NCBI GenBank assembly: GCA_015655115.1
Contig: JAATFQ010000273.1
Coordinates: forward strand, 1 to 43,535
Direction: 5' to 3'
Origin: Sphingobacteriales bacterium
GTDB taxonomy: Bacteria > Bacteroidota > Bacteroidia > Sphingobacteriales > Sphingobacteriaceae
DNA: 43,535 nt
The notes under the pieces were generated by a model, which saw only the letters and a program-made list of their open reading frames with translations, did no database searches and had not been told where the DNA came from. Positions 36,617-43,535 of the stretch are shown here, piece after piece; position 1 is the first letter of the stretch; every line of letters starts with the position of its first letter. A program made the translations under genes and the position numbers.

Positions 36617-37615
36617 TTAACAGCCATTGCCGTCTATAATAATTGTGTGATTTTTTAATTGCAGGGTAGCTCCGGTGATATCTCCAAGCACGCTCAGTAC
36701 CTGGTTAATCCCATTGCTGTTTAAAAATGCGGCGGTAAAACGGCAGTCTTTCACTTTATCGTTTTTAAACTGGACATTCATCCCATATCGTGAGGTAATC
36801 ATCTTTGCTGCATCCGCCAGGGTGATATCATCCATAATCAGGTCCGATTTTTTCCATTCAATAGCTACGTCGGCATTCACGTTGAGTTTTTTTGCAGACT
36901 TGTCGCCGCTCCAGACCAATTGCTGATCGGGCGTTAGTACGGCCAGTGTCTTCTGCTCATCCTCAACCATCACCTTCCCTCTCGTTACGGTGACAGTGAC
37001 GCCTTTTTTAGCGCTATAGGCACTAATGTTAAAAGCAGTACCGAGTACAGTAGTTTTAATTTTACCAGTATGAATAATAAATGGGTGGGCTGCATCATGT
37101 TTAACGTCAAAATAGGCTTCGCCAGTAAGGCTAACCTCTCTGTTTTTTTTGCCTGCAAAACTTTCAGGATAATCAAGATGGCTGTTTGCGTTTAACTGTA
37201 CCGATGTACCATCAGGCAGCTTTATCCATTTATGGACACTATCTTTTTCTACCGAAGGTGTTTTTTTGGTCTTTGCCAATTCCCGGGCAGGTACAATATT
37301 AGGAGATCGGATAAAAAACATTGCTGCTGACACCAGGATAAGAATTGCGGCAGCGTAGGGGAGCCAGGTGTACCTGTTTTTATGGGCTGTTGAGATAGAG
37401 GCTGATTTTTGTATCCTTTTTAAAAGCTTGTCTTCTGCTAACAACAGGTCCGGGTTGTTTATCGAAGGTAAGCCTGTCTGCGCCTCTTCCATAGCCTGCA
37501 GCCATTCATTCTCGTATCCGCCTTCTTTTAATAGATTTTTTACTTTTTCAATGTCCGCGTTAGAACACCTGTCGTACATAAAATCTATGAATAATTGTTT
37601 GATGGGCTTTTCCAA
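36617..37615 (-). CDS. FecR-family anti-sigma factor
   Basis: The 332-residue protein has the Bacteroidota FecR order. A cytoplasmic N-terminal part (1-80) is followed by one membrane helix (about 83-106, YTWLPYAAAILILVSAAMFF). The periplasmic FecR domain comes next (about 120-215, KWIKLPDGTSVQLNANSHL, and VSLTGEAYFDVKHDAAHPF), then a DUF4974-type end (about 255-325) that receives the SusC STN signal. The apparent start is TTG 37615. An ATG at 37631 is out of frame by one base across an A7 tract, and with six A it would read MKQKKLEKPIKQ in frame; ATG 37576 is a shorter choice. It lies 65 bp after the sigma gene and should hold that factor inactive until the transporter is loaded. Confidence 0.93.
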   Translation of the reverse strand: MEKPIKQLFIDFMYDRCSNADIEKVKNLLKEGGYENEWLQAMEEAQTGLPSINNPDLLLAEDKLLKRIQKSASISTAHKNRYTWLPYAAAILILVSAAMFFIRSPNIVPARELAKTKKTPSVEKDSVHKWIKLPDGTSVQLNANSHLDYPESFAGKKNREVSLTGEAYFDVKHDAAHPFIIHTGKIKTTVLGTAFNISAYSAKKGVTVTVTRGKVMVEDEQKTLAVLTPDQQLVWSGDKSAKKLNVNADVAIEWKKSDLIMDDITLADAAKMITSRYGMNVQFKNDKVKDCRFTAAFLNSNGINQVLSVLGDITGATLQLKNHTIIIDGNGC

Positions 37616-37680
37616 TTTTTTTCTGTTTCATGTAATACACATAAAAGAGGCAGTACATTTACTCAGCAGCAGAAAAAAAA

Positions 37681-38262
37681 TTAAAATTTATAAAATAGCA
37701 GGGATAATAGTGCTCCATTGCGGAGCATGAAGTTTTTGATGGTCTTCAGGGCTTTGACCATCTGGCTGTTTACCGTACTGTCTTTTATGCCTAATTGTTC
37801 GGCAGCCTCTTTATAAGAATAGCCTTGGTTACGGCATAGCTCGTATATCATTCTGCGCTGTGGAGGCAGTAAATCTATTGCAGACTTGATATAGCGGCCT
37901 GTTTCTTTACGCTGGGTAAATTGAAGCCCATCTTCTGTACGCGTTTTTGCATTAGATATAATTTCATCAGATATCCATGTTTCACGGGAGGCCCGCCTGA
38001 TGATATTCAGGGAATGGTTTCTGGCTAGGGTATATAAATAGGCCTGTACAGGTTTATCAATATGAATATCTTGCGCATTTTCCCATAATTTCACAAAAAC
38101 ATCATGTGTAATGTCCTCTGCCAATGCCTGGGATTTTACTATACTCAAAATATAGGCATATATTTTTTTGACATAGCTTTTGTATATTATGGAAAACGCA
38201 TCTGCATCGTGTCCCCTGAGTTTTTTCAGTAACTCCAATTCTTTATTCACAGACGTCTGCAT
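37681..38262 (-). CDS. ECF RNA polymerase sigma factor (FecI-like)
   Basis: The 193-residue sigma-70 family protein has region 2 (about 20-90, AFSIIYKSYVKKIYAYILSI, then ITHDVFVKLWENAQDI) and region 4 (about 130-180, LPPQRRMIYELCRNQGYSYK, then EAAEQLGIKDSTVNSQM). The ATG at 38262 is preferred; a TTG at 38292 would add ten residues. It is the first gene of the operon sigma-FecR-SusC-SusD-redoxin. It should direct transcription of the transporter genes when released by FecR. No conserved ECF promoter could be recognised by eye. Confidence 0.94.
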   Translation of the reverse strand: MQTSVNKELELLKKLRGHDADAFSIIYKSYVKKIYAYILSIVKSQALAEDITHDVFVKLWENAQDIHIDKPVQAYLYTLARNHSLNIIRRASRETWISDEIISNAKTRTEDGLQFTQRKETGRYIKSAIDLLPPQRRMIYELCRNQGYSYKEAAEQLGIKDSTVNSQMVKALKTIKNFMLRNGALLSLLFYKF

Positions 38263-38292
38263 ATATCTTGCGGTATGATTGGTTAATGGCAA

Positions 38293-38890
38293 ATTAATTC
38301 TGCATAATGAACTTTTTATTGAAAACTGTTTTTAAAGAATGATCAATAGTTTTAAATGTAGCGGACGTTTGTTCGTTTTTTTTGCAATTTAATCAGTATT
38401 GTGGCTTATTCATCAAAATAATTATAAAAAGTAGCTTTTTTTTACTGTTATTGTTGTAACACATGGCTTTATTTGATGAATATCGGTAGGATGTATCGAT
38501 GGCTGGATTAAATCTGCACCAGTATATACCGAAAGCAATGAGATGCGATTGATTATTTGATATGTAATGATAAGGTCAATGGTTGTGGGATGGCAAACCT
38601 GGACTGTATAGCGATCAATCCATGGTTGAACACCTAATTTTACGGAGATCGTTAATGTGGTACAGACTATCAAAAAACATTGAAGGGGGGCAGCCTGTTG
38701 CGGCCCCCTGTTGGTTACGCCCAACGCCGGGCGCTACTACTATATCTGTGCTTCTTGCATGGGGTGAGACTGATGCAAATTTAAGCCTTAAAAATTATAC
38801 TGTTTTCAATATAGCAGCGCGCATAAAAGAAAAAGGTGATTTATGAAAGACCTCTTTAATACCAGAAACAATCTCATTAATGGATTGAAA
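38293..38890. other. Gene-free AT-rich spacer upstream of the sigma operon
   Basis: These 598 bp hold no convincing gene: the open frames present (for example 38583-38846 on + and 38422-38724 on -) lack start context and protein-like composition. The left end must carry the promoter of the sigma factor gene. A T8 run lies near 38373-38380. The only strong structure is the GC-rich palindrome cluster listed separately at 38684-38735. Such spacers are typical of variable chromosomal sites. Confidence 0.6.
38684..38735. repeat. GC-rich palindrome cluster (REP-like)
   Basis: In AT-rich surroundings, GGGGGC (38686-38691) pairs with GCCCCC (38703-38708), with two more inner pairs. GTTGG (38710-38714) pairs with CCAAC (38721-38725), and CGCCC (38718-38722) pairs with GGGCG (38729-38733). 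The last two stems share bases, so they are alternatives. Closely packed GC hairpins like this resemble REP-type dispersed elements mobilised by RAYT transposases. No transposase is in the window, so the class is a guess. Confidence 0.5.
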
Positions 38891-39124
38891 CTATGGAAGG
38901 AGATTAGCAGAAACATCTCCTTCTTCAGCTTTATTTCTAATCCCTTTGTATTTGTCTTTAATATAAAAGCTAAAATACTTTCCTTTTGATCCGGCATTTT
39001 GTAATGCCTGATAAGCTTCTTCGGGCACCTCCTTGTATATGTAAACTTTTCCTGTACCAAACTTAATTCTCAGTTCGTACGAGTCGTGATCATAACTGTA
39101 TTCTTCAATAACTACTACTGGCAT
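38891..39124 (-). CDS. KTSC-domain small protein
   Basis: The 77-residue protein opens with VVVIEEYSYDHDSYELRIKF and continues with GTGKVYIYKEVPEEAYQALQ and SKGKYFSFYIKDKYKGIRN. This is the pattern of the KTSC domain, a short domain found alone or fused to lysyl-tRNA synthetase and phage or accessory proteins; its role is unknown. The length is that of the single domain. It stands alone in a gene-poor stretch, with repeats upstream. Confidence 0.8.
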   Translation of the reverse strand: MPVVVIEEYSYDHDSYELRIKFGTGKVYIYKEVPEEAYQALQNAGSKGKYFSFYIKDKYKGIRNKAEEGDVSANLLP

Positions 39125-39331
39125 AATATAGGTCTATAATGGTTCTGTAACTTCCTGTTCGGGAGTCAGTTTTAAAAAATTGCAACTAAAATACCCATTC
39201 CTGAGCTTAAAACAGAATTTCAATGGATGTTATCTATTAGTTAGTTTGAGTTGTCTTTTATGTAGATTTTATTATAGCAAATAAATGCGCTGTGTTATGC
39301 TGGCTTTTAAATGATGCCCGGCTCATAGTCA

Positions 39332-39407
39332 ATGTACCTTCAATGCGTGTTAAATGCACCTTGGATGCACCTTTTTGCTAAGAAGAAAGCTGCATTCAGG
39401 GTGCATT
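39332..39407. repeat. Inverted array of degenerate 11-bp repeats
   Basis: Four tandem 11-bp units run from 39332: ATGTACCTTCA, ATGCGTGTTAA, ATGCACCTTGG and ATGCACCTTTT. Two more follow in the opposite orientation at about 39386-39407. As a result 39353-39369 and 39391-39407 form a 17-bp inverted repeat with two mismatches and a 21-nt loop. The rest of 39125-39544 is AT-rich with no gene. The function is unknown; it may be a dispersed repeat or a regulatory structure of the KTSC gene or the decayed gene to the right. Confidence 0.55.
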
Positions 39408-39544
39408 GAGATGGTATTTATGGAGCCTTGAACAGCACTGACGCCTGAGTTTGTAATGGTTATAAATTGCATTTAACTATATTTATTGTTTTTGGTATTT
39501 CACAATAAATACATATATTTAATTATAGTAAAAAGGAGGTCTTT

Positions 39545-40247
39545 ATGGCAAGATTAAAAGGTAAATTCATAGTTGGATCGATTGGACCAACAGGAAGGCC
39601 GGTTTAGCTGTGGCATCAATATGTGCCGCGGTGATAATGGGGAAAGTGAGCGCTTTGGCGAAGCATATCAGGCAGAACCTTCAAAAGGCAATTGATGGCT
39701 GTTATGATGGCAAAATGGTTAACAGGCTGACTACTGAAGTTTCGACAATTATCATGCAGTGCAAAACTGGCAATGCAATAAGCTTTGGCAGATTCAGTTT
39801 CTGCGGCTTATCGGGCTTTGATTTCAATATCAATTCACCCATGCGGGAAAGCATAAGTTTTAGTCCCGCAGTTACACAGGCTGACGGCGAATTGATCGTT
39901 TCACTTCCTGATATCGTTATACCAGAGTAGCTTCATTTCCCCTCAGGGGCGTCGACTTGTGAGATTAACATTAATATAAGCATGATCAGCCTGAAGGATA
40001 ATCTCATTGCTCAATAACGTTTTTTAGCCGGCTTCTGGTACTGCTTAATGTGAGCTTCAGGACTCATAGGAAAGATATGAGTGCACATAATGCGGCTATG
40101 AGTTTTAATTTAAAGCGTGCTGTGTTTATTGATACCGAACCGAATGTTCTTGATTACAGTAAAATACAAATCAGCAGGGGAGATTTATTCGGTGCTTCCG
40201 GCCTGCGCACGGCAATTTTTGAGGAGGGTGTTTTACAGTTGAGCTGA
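39545..40247 (+). pseudogene. Decayed gene of unknown function
   Basis: A strong Shine-Dalgarno (AAGGAGGT, 39533-39540) precedes ATG 39545, which reads MARLKGKFIVGSIGPTGRPV and stops at 39607. A one-base shift lets the sequence continue in another frame, with SALAKHIRQNLQKAIDGCYD and GKMVNRLTTEV up to a TAG at 39928-39930. The same frame then runs on (LHFPSGASTCEI) to a TAA at 40015-40017. A third frame from about 40038 to 40247 reads RTHRKDMSAHNAAMSFNLKR and ISRGDLFGASGLRTAIFEE. The pieces look like one protein of about 230-270 residues broken by two frameshifts and a stop. I do not recognise a named family with confidence. If the frame changes are real, it is inactive. Confidence 0.6.
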
Positions 40248-40588
40248 AATGATGACAGCGAAGGTTGGTGCAGCAGTGCCTGTGAAGATAGAGAGCAGGA
40301 TGGGCTGATAGTGGTATTGGCTTATCGTAATAATATAATAAGGAGGAATTTCAATACTTTGAAAATATGGCAGCGAGAGTGAACCTGTCTTTGTCTCTTG
40401 AATTGCCTATAGCACATACAGCATGCTTCACTTGTTCATTGCTGTATCTATTTTGCTTCGGCGGATGGTAAACAAGTATCCCAAAGTCAGTATTGTACTT
40501 TTTCAGTATTACCTATTTAGTCCTTGTGATCTGGTGACAGCGGGCTGAAAGGCGGACAATTATGACATTTATCTCATTTTTTAAATTC
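40248..40588. other. Gene-free stretch between the decayed gene and the thrS promoter
   Basis: No convincing gene is seen. A second Shine-Dalgarno-like AAGGAGG at 40340-40346 is not followed by a useful frame: the TTG at 40359 gives eight codons, and the ATG at 40367 is 20 bp away with about 34 codons. The sequence may be the last remnant of the decayed gene or of another gene. Confidence 0.5.
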
Positions 40589-40621
40589 TTTCCCGGAATG
40601 CAGGTTAAAAACTTACCTTTG
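40589..40621 (+). promoter_or_regulatory. Bacteroidota-type promoter of the thrS operon
   Basis: TACCTTTG (40614-40621) fits the -7 consensus TAnnTTTG exactly. TTTC (40589-40592), one base off the -33 TTTG, lies 21 bp upstream, a normal spacing. Transcription would begin near 40628, about 65 nt before the thrS ATG. Confidence 0.65.
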
Positions 40622-40692
40622 TAATCCATAAAAATCAGTTGTATTGATTGGGAAATAAATTTTTTAAATTCACTTATAAATCATAGTTGTAG

Positions 40693-42618
40693 ATGATTAA
40701 CATTACACTTCCTGATGGCTCTGTCCGCCCGTATGAAAAGGGGACTACTGCACATCAAATTGCCCTCTCTATTTCTGAGGGATTAGCGCGCAATGTATTG
40801 GCTGCCGAGGTTAACGGACAAGTTTGGGATTCCAGCAGGCCTATTGAAAACGATGCTGCAGTAAAATTACTGACCTGGAACGATCAGGCTGGTAAAGCTA
40901 CTTTCTGGCATTCTTCGGCACACATTATGGCTGAGGCGCTAGAAGCACTGTACCCAGGTACGAAATTCGGTATCGGTCCTGCTATTGAAACAGGATTTTA
41001 TTATGATGTAGACTTTGGTGATCATGAATTTTCATCGGATGACTTCAAAGCTATTGAGGCGAAAATCATCGAGCTCGCGAAAAAGAAAGAAGTTTTTGTA
41101 AGAGAGAGCGTGTCAAAAGCAGATGCTATAAAATATTTCACCGAAAAGGGTGATGAATATAAGCTGGATCTGATTGATGGCCTGGAAGATGGAAAGATCA
41201 CCTTTTATGCACAGGGAGACTTTACCGATTTATGCCGCGGTCCACATATCCCGAATACAGGATTTGTGAAAGCAGTAAAATTGATGAATGTTGCCGGCGC
41301 TTACTGGAGAGGTGATGAGACTAAAAAACAGCTGACCCGGATTTATGGGGTTACTTTTCCGAAAGCGAGTGAGCTTACTGAGTATCTGCTGATGATTGAG
41401 GAGGCGAAAAAGCGCGACCACAGGAAACTGGGAAAAGAGCTTGAGCTGTTTGCTTTTTCTGAAAAAGTAGGTATGGGATTGCCTTTATGGTTACCTAAGG
41501 GGGCTGCACTGCGTGAACGTCTGGTAAACTTCCTGACCAAAGCACAGTCGAAGGCTGGCTATGAGCAGGTGATTACTCCACATATCGGACATAAGAACTT
41601 ATATATTACTTCTGGCCACTGGGAGAAATATGGTAAAGATGCTTTTCAGTCTATCAAAACACCACAGGAAGGTGAAGAGTTCCTTTTAAAACCAATGAAC
41701 TGTCCGCATCACTGCGAAATATATAAAGTTAAACCACGCTCTTACAAAGATCTTCCCTTGCGTTTCGCAGAGTTCGGTACCGTTTACCGTTACGAACAAA
41801 GCGGTGAGCTGCACGGCCTGACCAGGGTACGTGGGTTTACTCAGGATGATGCACATTTATTTTGCAGGCCTGACCAGGTGAAAGAAGAGTTCATGAAAGT
41901 AATTGACCTGGTATTGTATGTATTTAAATCTTTAGGATTTAATGATTATACTGCTCAGATTTCATTAAGAGATCCGGAGAACAAGTCAAAATACATTGGT
42001 TCTGATGAAAACTGGAAACTTGCAGAGGATGCAATTATTGAAGCTTCCGCAGAGAAAGGACTGCGTACTGTTATAGAGCTTGGTGAAGCAGCATTCTATG
42101 GTCCGAAGTTAGACTTCATGGTAAAAGATGCCCTGGGCCGGAAATGGCAGCTAGGGACTATACAAGTAGATTACAATTTACCGGAAAGATTTGAGCTGGA
42201 GTATACAGGCAGCGATAATCATAAACACCGTCCGGTAATGATACACCGTGCGCCGTTTGGTTCACTGGAGCGTTTTGTTGCGGTATTGATAGAACATTGT
42301 GCGGGCAAGTTCCCATTATGGCTTTCACCGGAACAATTTATTATCCTTCCTATCTCAGAAAAATATGAAGAATATGCTAAAAAAGTTTCAGATGAACTAA
42401 ATAATTCCGATATTCGCGGTTTGATAGATTTCCGTGACGAGAAGATTGGAAGAAAAATCAGAGATGCAGAGGTTAAGAAGATTCCTTACATGCTGATTAT
42501 AGGAGAAAAGGAGATGCTGGAAGGCCAGTTATCGGTAAGGAAACACGGTGAGGGAGATTTAGGTGAGATGACGCTGGAAGCGTTTAGTGAATTATTAATT
42601 AAAGAAATAACAGTTTAA
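40693..42618 (+). CDS. thrS: Threonyl-tRNA synthetase
   Basis: The 641-residue class II synthetase charges tRNA-Thr. Domains in order: TGS (1-61), the editing/SAD domain with [20 protein letters not shown] and [11 protein letters not shown], the catalytic core (about 265-535), and the C-terminal anticodon-binding domain (about 545-641). Zinc-site Cys337 lies in [10 protein letters not shown], and motif 2 is [12 protein letters not shown], followed by [17 protein letters not shown]. The length is standard. A good promoter lies 72 bp upstream. It starts the conserved thrS-infC-rpmI-rplT block, with infC 13 bp downstream. Confidence 0.98.
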   Translation: MINITLPDGSVRPYEKGTTAHQIALSISEGLARNVLAAEVNGQVWDSSRPIENDAAVKLLTWNDQAGKATFWHSSAHIMAEALEALYPGTKFGIGPAIETGFYYDVDFGDHEFSSDDFKAIEAKIIELAKKKEVFVRESVSKADAIKYFTEKGDEYKLDLIDGLEDGKITFYAQGDFTDLCRGPHIPNTGFVKAVKLMNVAGAYWRGDETKKQLTRIYGVTFPKASELTEYLLMIEEAKKRDHRKLGKELELFAFSEKVGMGLPLWLPKGAALRERLVNFLTKAQSKAGYEQVITPHIGHKNLYITSGHWEKYGKDAFQSIKTPQEGEEFLLKPMNCPHHCEIYKVKPRSYKDLPLRFAEFGTVYRYEQSGELHGLTRVRGFTQDDAHLFCRPDQVKEEFMKVIDLVLYVFKSLGFNDYTAQISLRDPENKSKYIGSDENWKLAEDAIIEASAEKGLRTVIELGEAAFYGPKLDFMVKDALGRKWQLGTIQVDYNLPERFELEYTGSDNHKHRPVMIHRAPFGSLERFVAVLIEHCAGKFPLWLSPEQFIILPISEKYEEYAKKVSDELNNSDIRGLIDFRDEKIGRKIRDAEVKKIPYMLIIGEKEMLEGQLSVRKHGEGDLGEMTLEAFSELLIKEITV

Positions 42619-42631
42619 ATAGTATATAAAT

Positions 42632-43201
42632 TTGGCATTAGGCAGACCAGGATTTAATAGGGGACCACGTCCTCCTTTTAAGAAAAAAGAAGCAGAACAT
42701 AATATTAATCAGTTTATCAGAGCCCAGGAGGTTAGGTTAGCTGGCGATAATGTTGAACCAGGGATTTATCCTCTGGCAAAAGCTTTAGCCCTTGCGGATG
42801 AACTGGAACTGGATCTTGTAGAGATATCTCCAAATGCAGTGCCTCCGGTTTGTAGAATAATCGATTATAGCAAGTTTGTTTACGAACAAAAGAAAAAGCA
42901 AAAAGAGATTAAGGCAAACGCTAAGCAAACAGTAATCAAAGAGATCCGTTTTGGACCTAATACGAATGATCATGATTTCCAGTTTAAACTGAAACATGCT
43001 CAGAGTTTCCTTGAAAATGGAGAAAAAGTAAGGGCCTACGTACACTTTAAAGGTCGCGCAATTGTTTATAAAGAACAGGGTGAGATTCTTTTACTTAAGT
43101 TTGCACAAGCTTTGGAAGATATAGGTAAAGTTGAACTGTTACCTAAGTTGGAAGGTAAGCGTATGTTTTTAACGCTGGCTCCAAAAGTTGTGAAAAAATA
43201 A
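42632..43201 (+). CDS. infC: Translation initiation factor IF-3
   Basis: The 189-residue IF-3 has the N domain (about 20-90, [20 protein letters not shown]) and C domain (about 105-185, [20 protein letters not shown]). It keeps 30S subunits free and checks the start codon. There is no ATG in frame between the upstream stop (42620-42622) and the Met in KRMFLTLAP near the C-terminus, so initiation must use a non-ATG codon. TTG 42632 ([19 protein letters not shown]) is the only good choice. IF-3 genes commonly have rare start codons, which lets the factor repress its own translation. The basic, Pro- and Gly-rich N-terminal tail is usual in Bacteroidota. Confidence 0.96.
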   Translation: MALGRPGFNRGPRPPFKKKEAEHNINQFIRAQEVRLAGDNVEPGIYPLAKALALADELELDLVEISPNAVPPVCRIIDYSKFVYEQKKKQKEIKANAKQTVIKEIRFGPNTNDHDFQFKLKHAQSFLENGEKVRAYVHFKGRAIVYKEQGEILLLKFAQALEDIGKVELLPKLEGKRMFLTLAPKVVKK

Positions 43202-43227
43202 ATAAATTACATAAATAAAAACAGGTT

Positions 43228-43428
43228 ATGCCAAAAATGAAAACCAATTCCAGTGCTAAAAAGCGCTTCAGGCTTACTGGAACAGGTAAAATCGCAAGAA
43301 AAAACGCATACAAAAGTCACATCTTAACAAAGATGTCTACTAAACGTAAGCGTAATTTGGGTCACACCAGTATGGTGTCTGCAGCTGACATGGGCAACGT
43401 TAAACGTATGCTTGCAATCGGTAAATAA
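43228..43428 (+). CDS. rpmI: 50S ribosomal protein L35
   Basis: The 66-residue basic protein reads [20 protein letters not shown] at its start and ends with MLAIGK. Both the length and the N-terminal MPKMKT pattern are those of L35, a late-assembly protein of the large subunit. It lies 26 bp after infC and 74 bp before rplT, in the order conserved across bacteria. Confidence 0.97.
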   Translation: MPKMKTNSSAKKRFRLTGTGKIARKNAYKSHILTKMSTKRKRNLGHTSMVSAADMGNVKRMLAIGK

Positions 43429-43502
43429 TTAATTTTTAACCAGGTACCCGGTAGTAAGTTTGCTGAAATACGCAACACCGTTTATCAAAAAACAACAACA
43501 CT

Positions 43503-43535
43503 ATGCCACGTTCGGTAAACGCAGTAGCTTCGAGA
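43503..43535 (+). CDS. rplT: 50S ribosomal protein L20, 5' end only
   Basis: Only the first 11 codons are inside the window (MPRSVNAVASR), and the frame is open at the right edge. L20 proteins start with MPRxxNxVASR, and the gene always follows rpmI in this block, so the call is safe despite the short piece. Confidence 0.9.
   Translation, partial: MPRSVNAVASR

Noticed and set aside
38583..38846. 87-codon frame on the + strand upstream of the KTSC gene
   Set aside because: It crosses the GC-rich palindrome cluster, has an opposite-strand frame of similar length, no start signal and no recognisable motif.
40340..40470. A small gene after the second AAGGAGG (40340-40346)
   Set aside because: The ATG at 40367 is 20 bp from the motif and the 34-codon product has no protein-like pattern. 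The TTG at 40359 gives only eight codons.

Overview
The window looks like chromosomal DNA from a Bacteroidota bacterium, most likely Sphingobacteriaceae (Pedobacter-like). The signs are two SusC/SusD pairs, a one-protein hybrid two-component regulator, a FecI/FecR-type sigma/anti-sigma pair feeding an STN-domain SusC, AT-rich leaders with almost no Shine-Dalgarno sequences, and one good TTTn/TAnnTTTG-type promoter. The genus is inferred from gene style only; there is no rRNA here.

Layout. (1) 1-4149: a soluble multi-PAS histidine kinase whose 3' end overlaps a convergent LysR-type regulator. (2) 4382-22637: a polysaccharide utilisation locus, all on the + strand: hybrid two-component sensor, GH31 (alpha-xylosidase type with a PA14 insert), SusC, SusD, a PKD-type surface lipoprotein, GH2 (beta-galactosidase type) and GH95 (alpha-L-fucosidase type). 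The three hydrolases match the three bonds of a fucosylated xyloglucan side chain (Fuc-Gal-Xyl-Glc), so fucogalactoxyloglucan oligosaccharides are the best substrate guess. No backbone endoglucanase or beta-glucosidase is present. (3) 22705-29665: housekeeping and small accessory genes: YceI, a SAM methyltransferase divergent from a LysR regulator around a perfect 12-bp inverted repeat, a fatty acid desaturase, rpiA with a GNAT acetyltransferase, and dgt. (4) 29688-38262, - strand: ECF sigma factor, FecR anti-sigma, STN-SusC, SusD and a TlpA-like thioredoxin protein, a trans-envelope signalling nutrient-uptake operon without carbohydrate enzymes. (5) 38293-40692: a gene-poor accessory stretch with a GC-rich palindrome cluster, a small KTSC-domain gene, an inverted array of 11-bp repeats and a decayed gene with a strong Shine-Dalgarno. 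(6) 40693-43535: the conserved thrS-infC-rpmI-rplT block, with infC forced to start at a non-ATG codon and rplT cut by the window end.

The least expected structure is an array of about fifteen degenerate 18-bp units (19986-20255) that is open in the reading frame of the GH95 gene and runs into its signal peptide. Other points worth a look are a long stem-loop between susC and susD, the palindromic LysR operator, an A7 tract that puts an ATG just out of frame at the start of the FecR gene, and an Asn-to-Asp change in the catalytic loop of the GH95 protein. I see no CRISPR array, tRNA, rRNA or intact transposase.
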